Shown piece by piece: positions 8,010 through 15,445 of a stretch of 32,518 bases of DNA. Both the position numbers and the translations under genes were made by a program. Where the stretch lies: assembly GCA_037140715.1 (NCBI GenBank), contig JBAXDX010000026.1, forward strand, positions 1 to 32,518, read 5' to 3'. This stretch comes from JAUZPB01 sp037140715. Lineage in GTDB: Bacteria; Bacteroidota; Ignavibacteria; Ignavibacteriales; SURF-24. Each line of letters opens with the position of its first letter. Position 1 is the first letter of the stretch. Below the pieces are notes generated by a model, which was given only the letters and a program-made list of their open reading frames with translations, made no database searches and had not been told where the DNA came from.

Positions 8010-11000
8010 CTACCTGACAACAGCCAGCTTCCCAAGGACTTCATGCGAATAGCTGTCATCTGTTGTTTTTACAATTACTTTATAAAGATATGTTCCATTG
8101 GCAATCATATTGCCGTCCTGGTCGCGGCCATCCCAGTCGAGTTTAACAAATCTGTCCGATACACCGGAAGATTCAATTGTTTTAATATTGCGGCCTGCCA
8201 CAGTATAAATTTTTATTTTAACATTTACAGGAGAATTCATATTATGCTGAAAGGTAAATGTTGTTTTTTCCTTAAACGGATTCGGGAAATTATAAAGATT
8301 ATTTAATGCAAGTCCGGATGTGTTTACAACGGTAAATCCCTTTTCGGCTTCCGAGTTATTATTAAATACATCCCATGCCTTAACCCTTATACGGTAATCC
8401 CCCGCTTCCATATTGCTGAATTTATATTTAACAGCACCTGACTTACCGCCCGCATTAAGGTCGCCAATGAAATAATTAGAAAAATCTATCGGCACATTTT
8501 CATTACCGTTTAATATTCCCTCGGTCTTATGACCGATACCAGTACCTGTTGTATTAAGTCCGGTTTCATCCTTCAGCCTGACATATAATGTAAAATCAGG
8601 TTTGACAAGCATTGAATTATCCCCGTTTACATCATCAAAAGCGATGTCAACCTGAGGACCTTTCTTATCATTAACTATTGTCGAGTCTGTTCCGCCTACT
8701 ACAATATTATTACTGAATCCAACGCCGTCAGAAGCACCGGAATAGATATATGCAACAATTTTTCCATTAGTATTTTCATAAGAAATATCTTTTGGGACTG
8801 TAAACTCAGTAGAGAATTTACCGCCGGTTACGCTTACAATACCTTTATAAATAATCCCGCCCTGAAGCGTAATCTCCATACCGTTAAGGTCGGCAACCGG
8901 GACCTGACGCTGTGAATCATAAACTGTAACAATACATTCTCCGTTAAATGTACTGTTAAATGAACTGTCCATATTATGGATAGAACCATCTACTTTTAAT
9001 TTTGAAAGAGCTTTTACCGCAATTGCAGAACTCGCGGGTTTCCCATTAATTGAATCAATGCTTACAGGAATCTCAGGTACAACAAGTCTTATAGTAGGAT
9101 CACCAAATAAGTGATATTTTCGATCATTCAACTGATAATTATGCATCTTTGTCAGCATGTATGATTTGCCAATTGGTCTGATAAGTCCTGTAGTATCCTT
9201 AATAAAAAGATTGGAATAAAAATCTGAAGCAAGCTGGAAATTATCAAGTGAATAAACCGTTCTTGCAGAAGTAAGCGAACCGATAGTACCTCCGTCAGCT
9301 TTCAGGAGCATCATTTCAGTCGAGCTTTGTTCTTCCGGCGTATCATATCTTCCGAAGTCGCAGGTGGCAGCGATCAGGAAACAATATTTATCATTTACAA
9401 GCTGAGGAATAGTTGTGCCTTTTTCAAACACATACTCATGCGCCCAAACGTCAGGATTGCCATGTCCGATCCAGTTTATGATTAGAGAGCCATCGTTTAT
9501 CGCGTTTATTATCGCCTTATTTACCTGGGGTTTTCTTTTGCCTGCACCAGTCTGAACCGACGGATACTGCGCTTCATAAATCTTATGCTGGTCATAAGAA
9601 GCAGGAAGTAAGCGGGAGATGGATTCAGACTGTTCATTATGATAAGCACCTTCATAACCGCTGCTTGTATAGCCATCGTCAGCAACAAGAGTTATAAGAT
9701 TTCTCCATGTGCCAATTGCTGAAGCGGTTTCATACCTGATTATTTTGTCAACAGCCGCCTGAGCTTCCGTAACAGAAGTTACGTTTATTCTGCCTAAAGC
9801 CAAATCCACAACAAGATCATTTCCTGAAACACAGGCATAAAAATCATCCGATACATAAGATTCGATGCTGTGATATGAATTGAGCGACTCATAGGGAATA
9901 ATAAAGTTCTGGTTTTTGCCTGAAATATTTTTATAATCATAATCACCATCACCTAAAAGAAGAACATACTCAGGTTTTATGGACCAGTTATCATAAGCAT
10001 ATTTTATATAATCCCTGATTGCAGACACATCCTGCATACCGGATGAAAACTCGTTAAATATATCCTGTATATCGACCACTACCGTGCTGACCTTATACTT
10101 CAGACTTTCCTTGTGAGCTTTAAGTCTTTTAGCCTGCTCAAGAAAGTTCTTATAAGTGATTATAATAAACGTTCCTTCATCAGCGGCTCCGTGCAGGTTC
10201 GAGTTCGTTATCTCTGTAAAATTTAAAGGCAATTTATAACTTGATAACCCGACAGCCAGGTACTTCGATACTTTATTTTTAGTTTCAGATACCTGAAAAA
10301 TACAGTCTCCCCCGCTAATTGCCGGATTTATAATCAGCTTTAAGTTTGAGTAGTCAGTAACATCGAAAACCTTAAAGTCACTATTAGAAAATCCGCTTAA
10401 ATGATATTCAACGCCGGCAGTCACATCCGGAGAATAAAATGTAAGATGATCAGAATAAGCCTTAAGCTGCTTCCTGAAATAAAGTTCGAAACTATTAAGG
10501 TAACCAATCGCCGGAGCAGAGTTAGGCACATAAGTAAACTTAAGAACGCTGCGCTCATCAGTCCAGGCACTCTTATATGCAGTCTCACCATTGAGGCTGA
10601 TACCCCGGTAAGCTTCGGCATTTTCAAGCTGTCCGATACCTACGCCATAGATTGCAGCGTTATAAATGCTGACTGAATTTTCATCAATTTTTAATGAAGC
10701 GTTTGCCTCGGCGCGGTTAACAAAATTAAACTTATAAGTTACTGTTGAGTTGGGTATAATACCGCTGAGGCTTGTCAGATAAGTTCTGGAAGTCTGTGTT
10801 TCGAGGAAATCATCTCCCATATAAAGCCTGCCACTATTCATAAGCCTGGCTTTATCTTCTTCCCAGGCAGTATATGCAGGTGTAGTTGAAATGGTATCTG
10901 TAACCTGAGCACCGCCTGCTTTCTGAACAACCCGCTTACCGGCTGTTCCTCCAAAAGTAAGGAAATAATAATTACTTTTTGAATAATTATGAAAATATCT

Positions 11001-12011
11001 GACTACTTTTCCTGTCAGAGTATCATAATCCCAAAAATGTATGCCACGTCCATAGAACAAAATATAATCGCCATCGTTAAACCTGCCGTCATCGACTGTC
11101 TTGGACAAATATGTTGCATTTTCAACCAGATCGGCAGGACGTCTGACCGTCAGATTTTCATTAAGCATTTTGCCACCGTTATTATAGACCTTTATCGTTT
11201 TAGGATCAACGGAAGACGGGTCTATACCGATAGTGTTGAGCGTTGAAGCCGTTATCTTATAAATGCCTTCTTCAGTGGCTTCAAAGCGAAACCATCTGCC
11301 TGAACTAAGAACGCTGTTAATCCTGACTGTCTTATTGAGTTTAGCGGCTTTACCAATATGCCAGTATTTTGCGTTAGCGAAGTTTAAGATAGCATCCGAC
11401 AAAAAAACATCTGTCGAGGGGTTGCCTGAAAGGTTCTGATTTGATGAATAATTAAGTTTAAAAACGATTCTTGTGTATTGTCTTATCTTATTCTGTCCAG
11501 GAATAAATTTAACGGGGGATATGTTTATTGTCTGAAGCGGAATATCTCTTACAAGCCCAAAGTCGCCAAAGGAAACCAGTTCTTTTTCAGCTGAAGAATA
11601 ATATGTATCGCTGAGTGAATATGAATATTCCGGAAGGTTAGTTTTGACAGAGACTGTTGGTTTAGGCGCGGGTTTGCCCTGAATGTCTGTGTACCCGGTT
11701 TCAAGAATTTCAATTGTATTGCCAAATTCTTCGGGCACACCAAGACTTAATGAGCGCAAAGGCAATAGCGGACTGCCTGCAACAGCGTCATCAGGAATTA
11801 CTCCCTTTGACAAATCAATACGCAGGTATTCCTCATTATTGATTAATATTTTTGATGATTTATTGTAAACAGGTTTATATTCTATTGTAACAGACCTGCT
11901 GTCGGAGGAAATAACTTTTATGTCTCCTTCAGAATGACTGGCAGCCGGAAGATTTGTAAATGTCCAAAAAATTACAGCAAATATTATTGCTAAAGAGTGT
12001 CTGCTATTCAT
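8010..12011 (-). CDS. porU: PorU-like type IX secretion sortase (C25 gingipain family)
   Basis: The 1333-residue product has a signal peptide (about 1-24) and a long N-terminal region of beta structure. The C25 cysteine-protease domain spans about 610-1000. It shows LLLGDGDYDYK (684-694), a catalytic histidine at H850 in INWIGHGNP, and a catalytic cysteine at C884 in AATCDFGRYD. PorU removes the sorting domain of type IX cargo at the cell surface and attaches the cargo to a lipopolysaccharide anchor. The final ~95 residues (from LYNFPNPF at 1239, with KIYTVAGR and NGTYLYKV) form a sorting-domain/FlgD-like module; PorU proteins carry such a domain themselves. The start is supported by AGGA a few bases upstream of the ATG. 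It is the first gene of a probable operon with porV and the M6-like gene. A secreted C25 protease is the alternative, but the adjacent porV supports PorU. Confidence 0.88.
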   Translation of the reverse strand: MNSRHSLAIIFAVIFWTFTNLPAASHSEGDIKVISSDSRSVTIEYKPVYNKSSKILINNEEYLRIDLSKGVIPDDAVAGSPLLPLRSLSLGVPEEFGNTIEILETGYTDIQGKPAPKPTVSVKTNLPEYSYSLSDTYYSSAEKELVSFGDFGLVRDIPLQTINISPVKFIPGQNKIRQYTRIVFKLNYSSNQNLSGNPSTDVFLSDAILNFANAKYWHIGKAAKLNKTVRINSVLSSGRWFRFEATEEGIYKITASTLNTIGIDPSSVDPKTIKVYNNGGKMLNENLTVRRPADLVENATYLSKTVDDGRFNDGDYILFYGRGIHFWDYDTLTGKVVRYFHNYSKSNYYFLTFGGTAGKRVVQKAGGAQVTDTISTTPAYTAWEEDKARLMNSGRLYMGDDFLETQTSRTYLTSLSGIIPNSTVTYKFNFVNRAEANASLKIDENSVSIYNAAIYGVGIGQLENAEAYRGISLNGETAYKSAWTDERSVLKFTYVPNSAPAIGYLNSFELYFRKQLKAYSDHLTFYSPDVTAGVEYHLSGFSNSDFKVFDVTDYSNLKLIINPAISGGDCIFQVSETKNKVSKYLAVGLSSYKLPLNFTEITNSNLHGAADEGTFIIITYKNFLEQAKRLKAHKESLKYKVSTVVVDIQDIFNEFSSGMQDVSAIRDYIKYAYDNWSIKPEYVLLLGDGDYDYKNISGKNQNFIIPYESLNSYHSIESYVSDDFYACVSGNDLVVDLALGRINVTSVTEAQAAVDKIIRYETASAIGTWRNLITLVADDGYTSSGYEGAYHNEQSESISRLLPASYDQHKIYEAQYPSVQTGAGKRKPQVNKAIINAINDGSLIINWIGHGNPDVWAHEYVFEKGTTIPQLVNDKYCFLIAATCDFGRYDTPEEQSSTEMMLLKADGGTIGSLTSARTVYSLDNFQLASDFYSNLFIKDTTGLIRPIGKSYMLTKMHNYQLNDRKYHLFGDPTIRLVVPEIPVSIDSINGKPASSAIAVKALSKLKVDGSIHNMDSSFNSTFNGECIVTVYDSQRQVPVADLNGMEITLQGGIIYKGIVSVTGGKFSTEFTVPKDISYENTNGKIVAYIYSGASDGVGFSNNIVVGGTDSTIVNDKKGPQVDIAFDDVNGDNSMLVKPDFTLYVRLKDETGLNTTGTGIGHKTEGILNGNENVPIDFSNYFIGDLNAGGKSGAVKYKFSNMEAGDYRIRVKAWDVFNNNSEAEKGFTVVNTSGLALNNLYNFPNPFKEKTTFTFQHNMNSPVNVKIKIYTVAGRNIKTIESSGVSDRFVKLDWDGRDQDGNMIANGTYLYKVIVKTTDDSYSHEVLGKLAVVR

Positions 12012-12378
12012 ATTTCCTTTGACTGCATAAACAAATATTTGAAATCAGGTTATTTATTCATTATCTCTAACATCAGGATAATAAAAAAATGTCCTTAAAT
12101 GTAGCAAAAACTCTATAAATTTCCTCTTTTAATTTGAATAAATTTTTGGAGCAGAAATATCTTTGTCAAGTCAGCCGGACTTTAAATACTAACTAAGCTT
12201 AGTTGAATTCAGAGATATTTTAAACTTTCGGTTCTAAGATATATCAATAATCGTCTATTTACAAGTAATAAAATCAATTTCAAATTGGAATTTAAATAGC
12301 ACTACCCTGTTTATACAGAGTATCGATGCAAAACTGAATATGCTCATCGCCTGACCTGTTTGTCATTTTCAGCCCATA
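12012..12378. other. AT-rich intergenic region upstream of porU, with one 24-codon ORF
   Basis: This gap separates nth (ending at 12379) from porU (starting at 12011), both on the minus strand, and probably carries the porU promoter. I could not find a full TTTG/TAnnTTTG match; AATATTTG close to the gene is one base off the -7 box. Directly after nth, positions 12292-12366 on the minus strand hold a 24-codon ORF beginning MTNRSGDEHIQFC with weak codon-like character and no clear ribosome binding site. It may be a gene remnant or chance. Confidence 0.4.
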
Positions 12379-13020
12379 TTAAATAATGCCTGACGGGCAG
12401 ATTTCGTTAAGTACACACTCATGGCATTTAGGTCTTCTTGCTATACATATTTCCCTGCCATGAATGATTAATTTATGAGAAATATTTATCCAGGATTCTT
12501 CAGGGAACAGTTCCCTTAATTTCATTTCGATTTTTTCCGCATCATCCGAATCAATAAATCCCAATAAATTGGATAATCTCTTTACGTGAGTATCAACCGC
12601 AATTGCAGGAACGCCGAAAGCCTGAGACATTACGACTGACGCCGTCTTTCTGCCAACTCCGGCAAGCTCTGTAAGAGCGTTAAAGTCCTTTGGAGCTTCT
12701 CCGCCATGTTTTTTTATTAAATCCTCACAGCAGCTTTTTATACTTTTCGCTTTCTGTTTATAAAAGCCGGTTGAAAAAATCTCTTTCTCAATCTCTTCTG
12801 CCGGTGCCGAGGCAAATGCCTGCGGAGTCGGGAATTTACCAAACAGAACAGGAGTAACCTTATTTACCCTTTTATCTGTACATTGCGCGGACAGAATTGT
12901 TGCAATTAAAAGCTCAAACGGGTCTTTAAAATCAAGGAATGATTTAATATCTGACGGGTACTCTGTATCGAGCAACTCCAAAACTTTCAGCGCATGTTTT
13001 TTTTTAGCTTTAACCGGCAT
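12379..13020 (-). CDS. nth: Endonuclease III (DNA glycosylase/AP lyase)
   Basis: The 213-residue product has the length usual for endonuclease III, a base-excision-repair enzyme that removes oxidised pyrimidines and cleaves the abasic site. The helix-hairpin-helix motif LAGVGRKTASVV (119-130) carries the catalytic lysine K125. AVDTHVKRLSNL holds the catalytic aspartate D143. The C-terminal 4Fe-4S ligands C192, C199, C202 and C208 follow the C-x6-C-x2-C-x5-C pattern exactly. The N-terminal LLIATILSAQCTD segment is also typical. The Shine-Dalgarno is weak. It starts 202 bp after the sigma-factor gene ends and a strong terminator lies between them, so it probably has its own promoter. Confidence 0.96.
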   Translation of the reverse strand: MPVKAKKKHALKVLELLDTEYPSDIKSFLDFKDPFELLIATILSAQCTDKRVNKVTPVLFGKFPTPQAFASAPAEEIEKEIFSTGFYKQKAKSIKSCCEDLIKKHGGEAPKDFNALTELAGVGRKTASVVMSQAFGVPAIAVDTHVKRLSNLLGFIDSDDAEKIEMKLRELFPEESWINISHKLIIHGREICIARRPKCHECVLNEICPSGII

Positions 13021-13180
13021 CTTTATTAAATCTCTTATCTTTCATCATCATTTTTCTGTTTTCGCTCTCTAAAAGAAAATTAAAGAACCTAGTTTCAATG
13101 AGGTATTCGGAGTATTCCGGTTGACCCGTAACACTCTTACATAGTAGTTGGTGTATTATGATAAAATCAGGTTTAACAGA

Positions 13181-13216
13181 TTTTATAAAAAAAGGGGATA
13201 CTTTTGATATCCCCTT
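13181..13216 (-). terminator. Rho-independent terminator of the sigma-factor gene
   Basis: A perfect 9-bp stem pairs 13192-13200 (AAGGGGATA) with 13208-13216 (TATCCCCTT) around a 7-nt loop. On the minus strand it is followed by a run of T (plus-strand A/T-rich 13181-13193). It begins 7 bp after the stop codon of the sigma-factor gene. Confidence 0.92.
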
Positions 13217-13222
13217 AATTGG

Positions 13223-14086
13223 TTAGCCTAAATATACAAACAAGTTCTTGCTCCTTGAGGAGTGTCTGAGTCTGCGGAGAGCTTTTTCCTTAATCTGTCT
13301 TACCCTTTCGCGCGTAAGGTTCAGTTTATCACCAAGCTCTTCAAGAGTAAGCGAATTTTCGGTATCAATGCCAAAATAATTTCGAATCACAATTGCTTCT
13401 CTTTCAGAGAGAGTGGAAAGAGTGCTTTCAATTTCCTCCTTAAGTGATTGTGTCATTAATTTCGAATCAGGCTCAGGCTGAGGATCCGGAATTATGCCAA
13501 GCAGGTTATTGCTTTCCTCGCCTTGTATAAAAGGCGCGTCCATTGAAATATGGCGTCCTGAAATTTCCAAAGCATAGACCACTTCAGCTACATCAATATT
13601 CAGATCTTTCGCAAGCTCGTCAACGCTGGGTACTCTTTCAAATTCCTGTTCGAGCCTTTTATGAGCTTTTGCAATCTTACTTAAAGTACCGACTCTGTTA
13701 AGAGGAAGTCTGACGATTCTTGAATCCTCACCAATTGCCTGAAGAATTGACTGCCTGATCCACCATACCGCATACGAAATAAATTTAAATCCTTTGGTTT
13801 CATCAAATTTTTTGGCAGCTTTCATAAGTCCGAGATTTCCCTCGTTAATAAGATCGCCTAAGGAAAGTCCCTGATTCTGATACTGTTTGGCAACACTAAC
13901 CACAAATCTTAAATTTGCCTTGGTCAGTTTTTCCAAAGCACTCTGATCGCCTTTTCTAATCCTTATAGCTAATTCTATTTCTTCAGCGGGAGTCAAAAGC
14001 TCAACCTTACCAATTTCCTGTAAATATTTGTCTAATGACTGGCTTTCCCGATTAGTAAATTGCTTAGTTATTATCAATTTTATCAT
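13223..14086 (-). CDS. rpoD: Primary sigma-70 factor, short Bacteroidota type (RpoD/SigA)
   Basis: The 287-residue product is a primary sigma factor lacking the long N-terminal regions of proteobacterial RpoD, as in Bacteroidota. From the ATG at 14086 it opens with a short lead and then TNRESQSLDKYLQEIG (region 1.2). Region 2 follows with ANLRFVVSVAKQYQNQG, LINEGNLGLMKAAKKFD and FISYAVWWIRQSILQ. Region 4 has ESTLSTLSEREAIVIR and the helix-turn-helix LTLEELGDKLNLTRERVRQ, ending LRRLRHSSRSKNL. The frame stays open to a TTG at 14116, but the ATG gives the family's usual length and start. A TAATTTTG box at 14114-14121 would also place the transcript start downstream of that TTG. AGGAG lies only 1 nt from the ATG, which is unusually close. 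Confidence 0.95.
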   Translation of the reverse strand: MIKLIITKQFTNRESQSLDKYLQEIGKVELLTPAEEIELAIRIRKGDQSALEKLTKANLRFVVSVAKQYQNQGLSLGDLINEGNLGLMKAAKKFDETKGFKFISYAVWWIRQSILQAIGEDSRIVRLPLNRVGTLSKIAKAHKRLEQEFERVPSVDELAKDLNIDVAEVVYALEISGRHISMDAPFIQGEESNNLLGIIPDPQPEPDSKLMTQSLKEEIESTLSTLSEREAIVIRNYFGIDTENSLTLEELGDKLNLTRERVRQIKEKALRRLRHSSRSKNLFVYLG

Positions 14087-14113
14087 TCTCCTAGTTATTT
14101 CATAAAGCTTATG

Positions 14114-14121
14114 CAAAATTA
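14114..14121 (-). promoter_or_regulatory. rpoD: Possible -7 box (TAATTTTG) for the sigma-factor gene
   Basis: On the minus strand this reads TAATTTTG, matching the Bacteroidota -7 consensus TAnnTTTG, about 28 bp upstream of the chosen ATG. No TTTG is found at the expected distance upstream, so it is only a half match. Confidence 0.35.
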
Positions 14122-14400
14122 TATGTTAAACGCTAAAAATATCTATACGCAGTTTCAATATACACAAAAATACGAAAATCAATATAATAATATACCATAA
14201 AAAACTCTTTAAAGTCATCTGGAAATCATCCATGAGACACCAGCATATATATTGTCTAACATCGGAATAAATTGACTTGTTCCAAATTATGTATGATATA
14301 ATATTTCAACACGGTAACGCGGTCATACCCGGTTAACCGGAATAAAAATTAAATTTATAATGATAATAGCAGATTAAATTTTGTGGATTTACCTGTTTTC

Positions 14401-14491
14401 TGCCAAACTGACCATTAGTTATTTAAATAATGCTCCCGCTTCGTTTGGCTCAAATTAAGCATTTTCATACATTAGGATGGTCAGGCTGGCA
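14401..14491. repeat. Long imperfect inverted repeat (nested hairpin)
   Basis: The arms 14401-14415 (TGCCAAACTGACCAT) and 14477-14491 (ATGGTCAGGCTGGCA) pair over 15 positions with two mismatches. Inside, AATGCT (14429-14434) pairs with AGCATT (14458-14463). Both internal gaps are 13 nt, giving a symmetric two-tier hairpin of 91 nt. No T-tract follows on either strand, so it is not a simple terminator. Confidence 0.75.
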
Positions 14492-14510
14492 AAAACACAA
14501 CGTTTCCATA

Positions 14511-14648
14511 CTATCTAAAAAGAGCTTTGAGTCCTTTTCTGTTTAACATGAACCTGCAACCGATAATCTGTGACAATGCAAAGTGTATATCCGTACTCTT
14601 TTCTTCCTGACTTTTCTTAGGTCTGTTGTTGACATGAAATAAGTTCAT
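14511..14648 (-). CDS. Small hypothetical ORF, 45 codons
   Basis: The ATG at 14648 opens a 45-residue frame starting MNLFHVNNRPKKSQEEK and ending GLKALFR, basic overall, with one CRFMLNRKG segment. I do not recognise it, and there is no clear ribosome binding site. It lies between a terminator-like hairpin upstream (14716-14755) and the large inverted repeat 19 bp downstream. It could be a fragment of a mobile-element gene or a chance frame. Confidence 0.22.
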   Translation of the reverse strand: MNLFHVNNRPKKSQEEKSTDIHFALSQIIGCRFMLNRKGLKALFR

Positions 14649-14715
14649 GATTAATATCAGGTCTGGTTGGAAGGAAAAATTGTCCGGACAGAAAGGGAAT
14701 ATATCTATTTTCTTT

Positions 14716-14755
14716 AAAATAAAAACTGGAGAAGGTTGCTATAACCTGTCTCCAG
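14716..14755 (-). terminator. Strong terminator-like hairpin, minus orientation, with no known gene upstream
   Basis: CTGGAGA (14726-14732) pairs with TCTCCAG (14749-14755), and inside it GGTT (14734-14737) pairs with AACC (14743-14746). On the minus strand the hairpin is followed directly by TTTTTATTTT. It has the form of a rho-independent terminator, yet no gene is seen between it and tRNA-Gln. Confidence 0.7.
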
Positions 14756-15144
14756 CAAATGTATTTTATTTCTTTACTTATTCAACCGAAAGATGTCTTG
14801 CATAATCGTTCGGCAATCAAATTGTTTAATATGTCTTTTCTCTTTTTCCTGTTATCATCTACTTTCTCCTATTTGTTGTGAGTAATGCAAACAATGTTTA
14901 ACCAAACATAGAATCAAAAATGGACTAAAAAAAACTAATCGAGAACGGGAACCATTAATTTAATGAAAAATAAGTGCAATAGAACAAATAATCAAGTACC
15001 CTGAAGATAATTAATCTTCATTCACATTATAACCGGTTATCTGATGTCTAACTTACATAATAGAACACCAAGTGTCAAGTATTAAATTTAATTACTCTAA
15101 ATTATTTTTAAATAAAAATATTAGCTTCATATCTAATAGTTTAG

Positions 15145-15176
15145 TTTGGAGTAATTTATAAGTTTTGTTATATTTG
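15145..15176 (+). promoter_or_regulatory. Bacteroidota-type promoter of tRNA-Gln
   Basis: TTTG (15145-15148) and TATATTTG (15169-15176) are 20 bp apart, an exact match to the Bacteroidota consensus TTTG / 19-21 bp / TAnnTTTG. The expected start lies a few bases downstream, just before the mature tRNA 5' end at 15194. The window also encodes the matching type of sigma factor. Confidence 0.72.
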
Positions 15177-15193
15177 GAACTATAAAACTAAAC

Positions 15194-15266
15194 TGCCTCG
15201 TGGTGTAATTGGCAACACGTCTGACTCTGGATCAGAAGAGCCCAGGTTCGAGCCCTGGCGAGGCAG
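15194..15266 (+). tRNA. tRNA-Gln (anticodon CTG)
   Basis: The cloverleaf folds without mismatch. The acceptor TGCCTCG (15194-15200) pairs with CGAGGCA (15259-15265). The D stem GTGT/ACAC encloses AATTGGCA. The anticodon stem TCTGA/TCAGA has the loop CTCTGGA and anticodon CTG (15227-15229). The T stem CCAGG/CCTGG has the loop TTCGAGC. The discriminator base is G15266 and the 3' CCA is not encoded. It reads CAG codons. It has its own promoter and terminator and stands alone. Confidence 0.96.
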
Positions 15267-15274
15267 CGAAATAT

Positions 15275-15309
15275 AAAACCCTTGTAAATAAACAATTACA
15301 AGGGTTTTT
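15275..15309 (+). terminator. Rho-independent terminator after tRNA-Gln
   Basis: A perfect 13-bp stem pairs 15275-15287 (AAAACCCTTGTAA) with 15296-15308 (TTACAAGGGTTTT) around an 8-nt loop and ends in a T run. It starts 8 bp after the tRNA. Its A-rich 5' side could also stop minus-strand transcripts. Confidence 0.92.
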
Positions 15310-15403
15310 AATTTTAGACCAATCAACTGATTCCTAAATTGTATAAACCGATTTATCATTACAAAATATGGCTTAATTGTTCATGGAAATAATTCCGGAT
15401 ATG

Positions 15404-15432
15404 AAAAACCCCGGCGCGCTCTGCCCGGGGTT
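15404..15432 (-). terminator. Rho-independent terminator of htpG
   Basis: AACCCCGG (15407-15414) pairs perfectly with CCGGGGTT (15425-15432) across a 10-nt loop, followed on the minus strand by TTTTT. It lies 13 bp after the htpG stop codon. Confidence 0.9.
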
Positions 15433-15445
15433 AATGAAAAAACCT

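Larger units (their letters stand above)
14122..15144. other. 1-kb AT-rich gene-poor region
   Basis: No recognisable gene spans this stretch between the sigma factor and tRNA-Gln. It holds a large inverted repeat (14401-14491), a 45-codon ORF (14511-14648, minus), a terminator-like hairpin (14716-14755) and two perfect 12-bp palindromes, CCGGTTAACCGG (14329-14340) and ATAACCGGTTAT (15029-15040). Near 14840-14880 on the minus strand, AGGAG stands 7 nt before an ATG, but that frame closes after 10 codons. A shifted frame then stays open for about 20 more codons, as if a small gene had been broken. The region may be a decayed insertion or hold small RNAs. Confidence 0.5.

Noticed and set aside
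10401..10676. Plus-strand ORF inside porU
   Set aside because: It is a shadow frame antisense to a conserved gene.
12292..12366. 24-codon frame directly after nth
   Set aside because: It is too short, has no ribosome binding site and no recognised similarity; noted only within the intergenic entry.
14087..14116. Longer sigma factor starting at TTG 14116
   Set aside because: It would add ten residues not usual for the family, and a likely -7 box overlaps that TTG; the ATG at 14086 fits the family start.
14329..14340. CCGGTTAACCGG and ATAACCGGTTAT (15029-15040) as ends of a mobile element
   Set aside because: The two palindromes share only AACCGG/CCGGTT, there is no transposase between them and no target-site duplication was found.
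15138..15194. 10-bp inverted repeat (15138-15147 / 15185-15194) as an operator for tRNA-Gln
   Set aside because: Both arms are AT-rich and overlap the promoter and first tRNA base; likely chance, with no known repressor for such genes.
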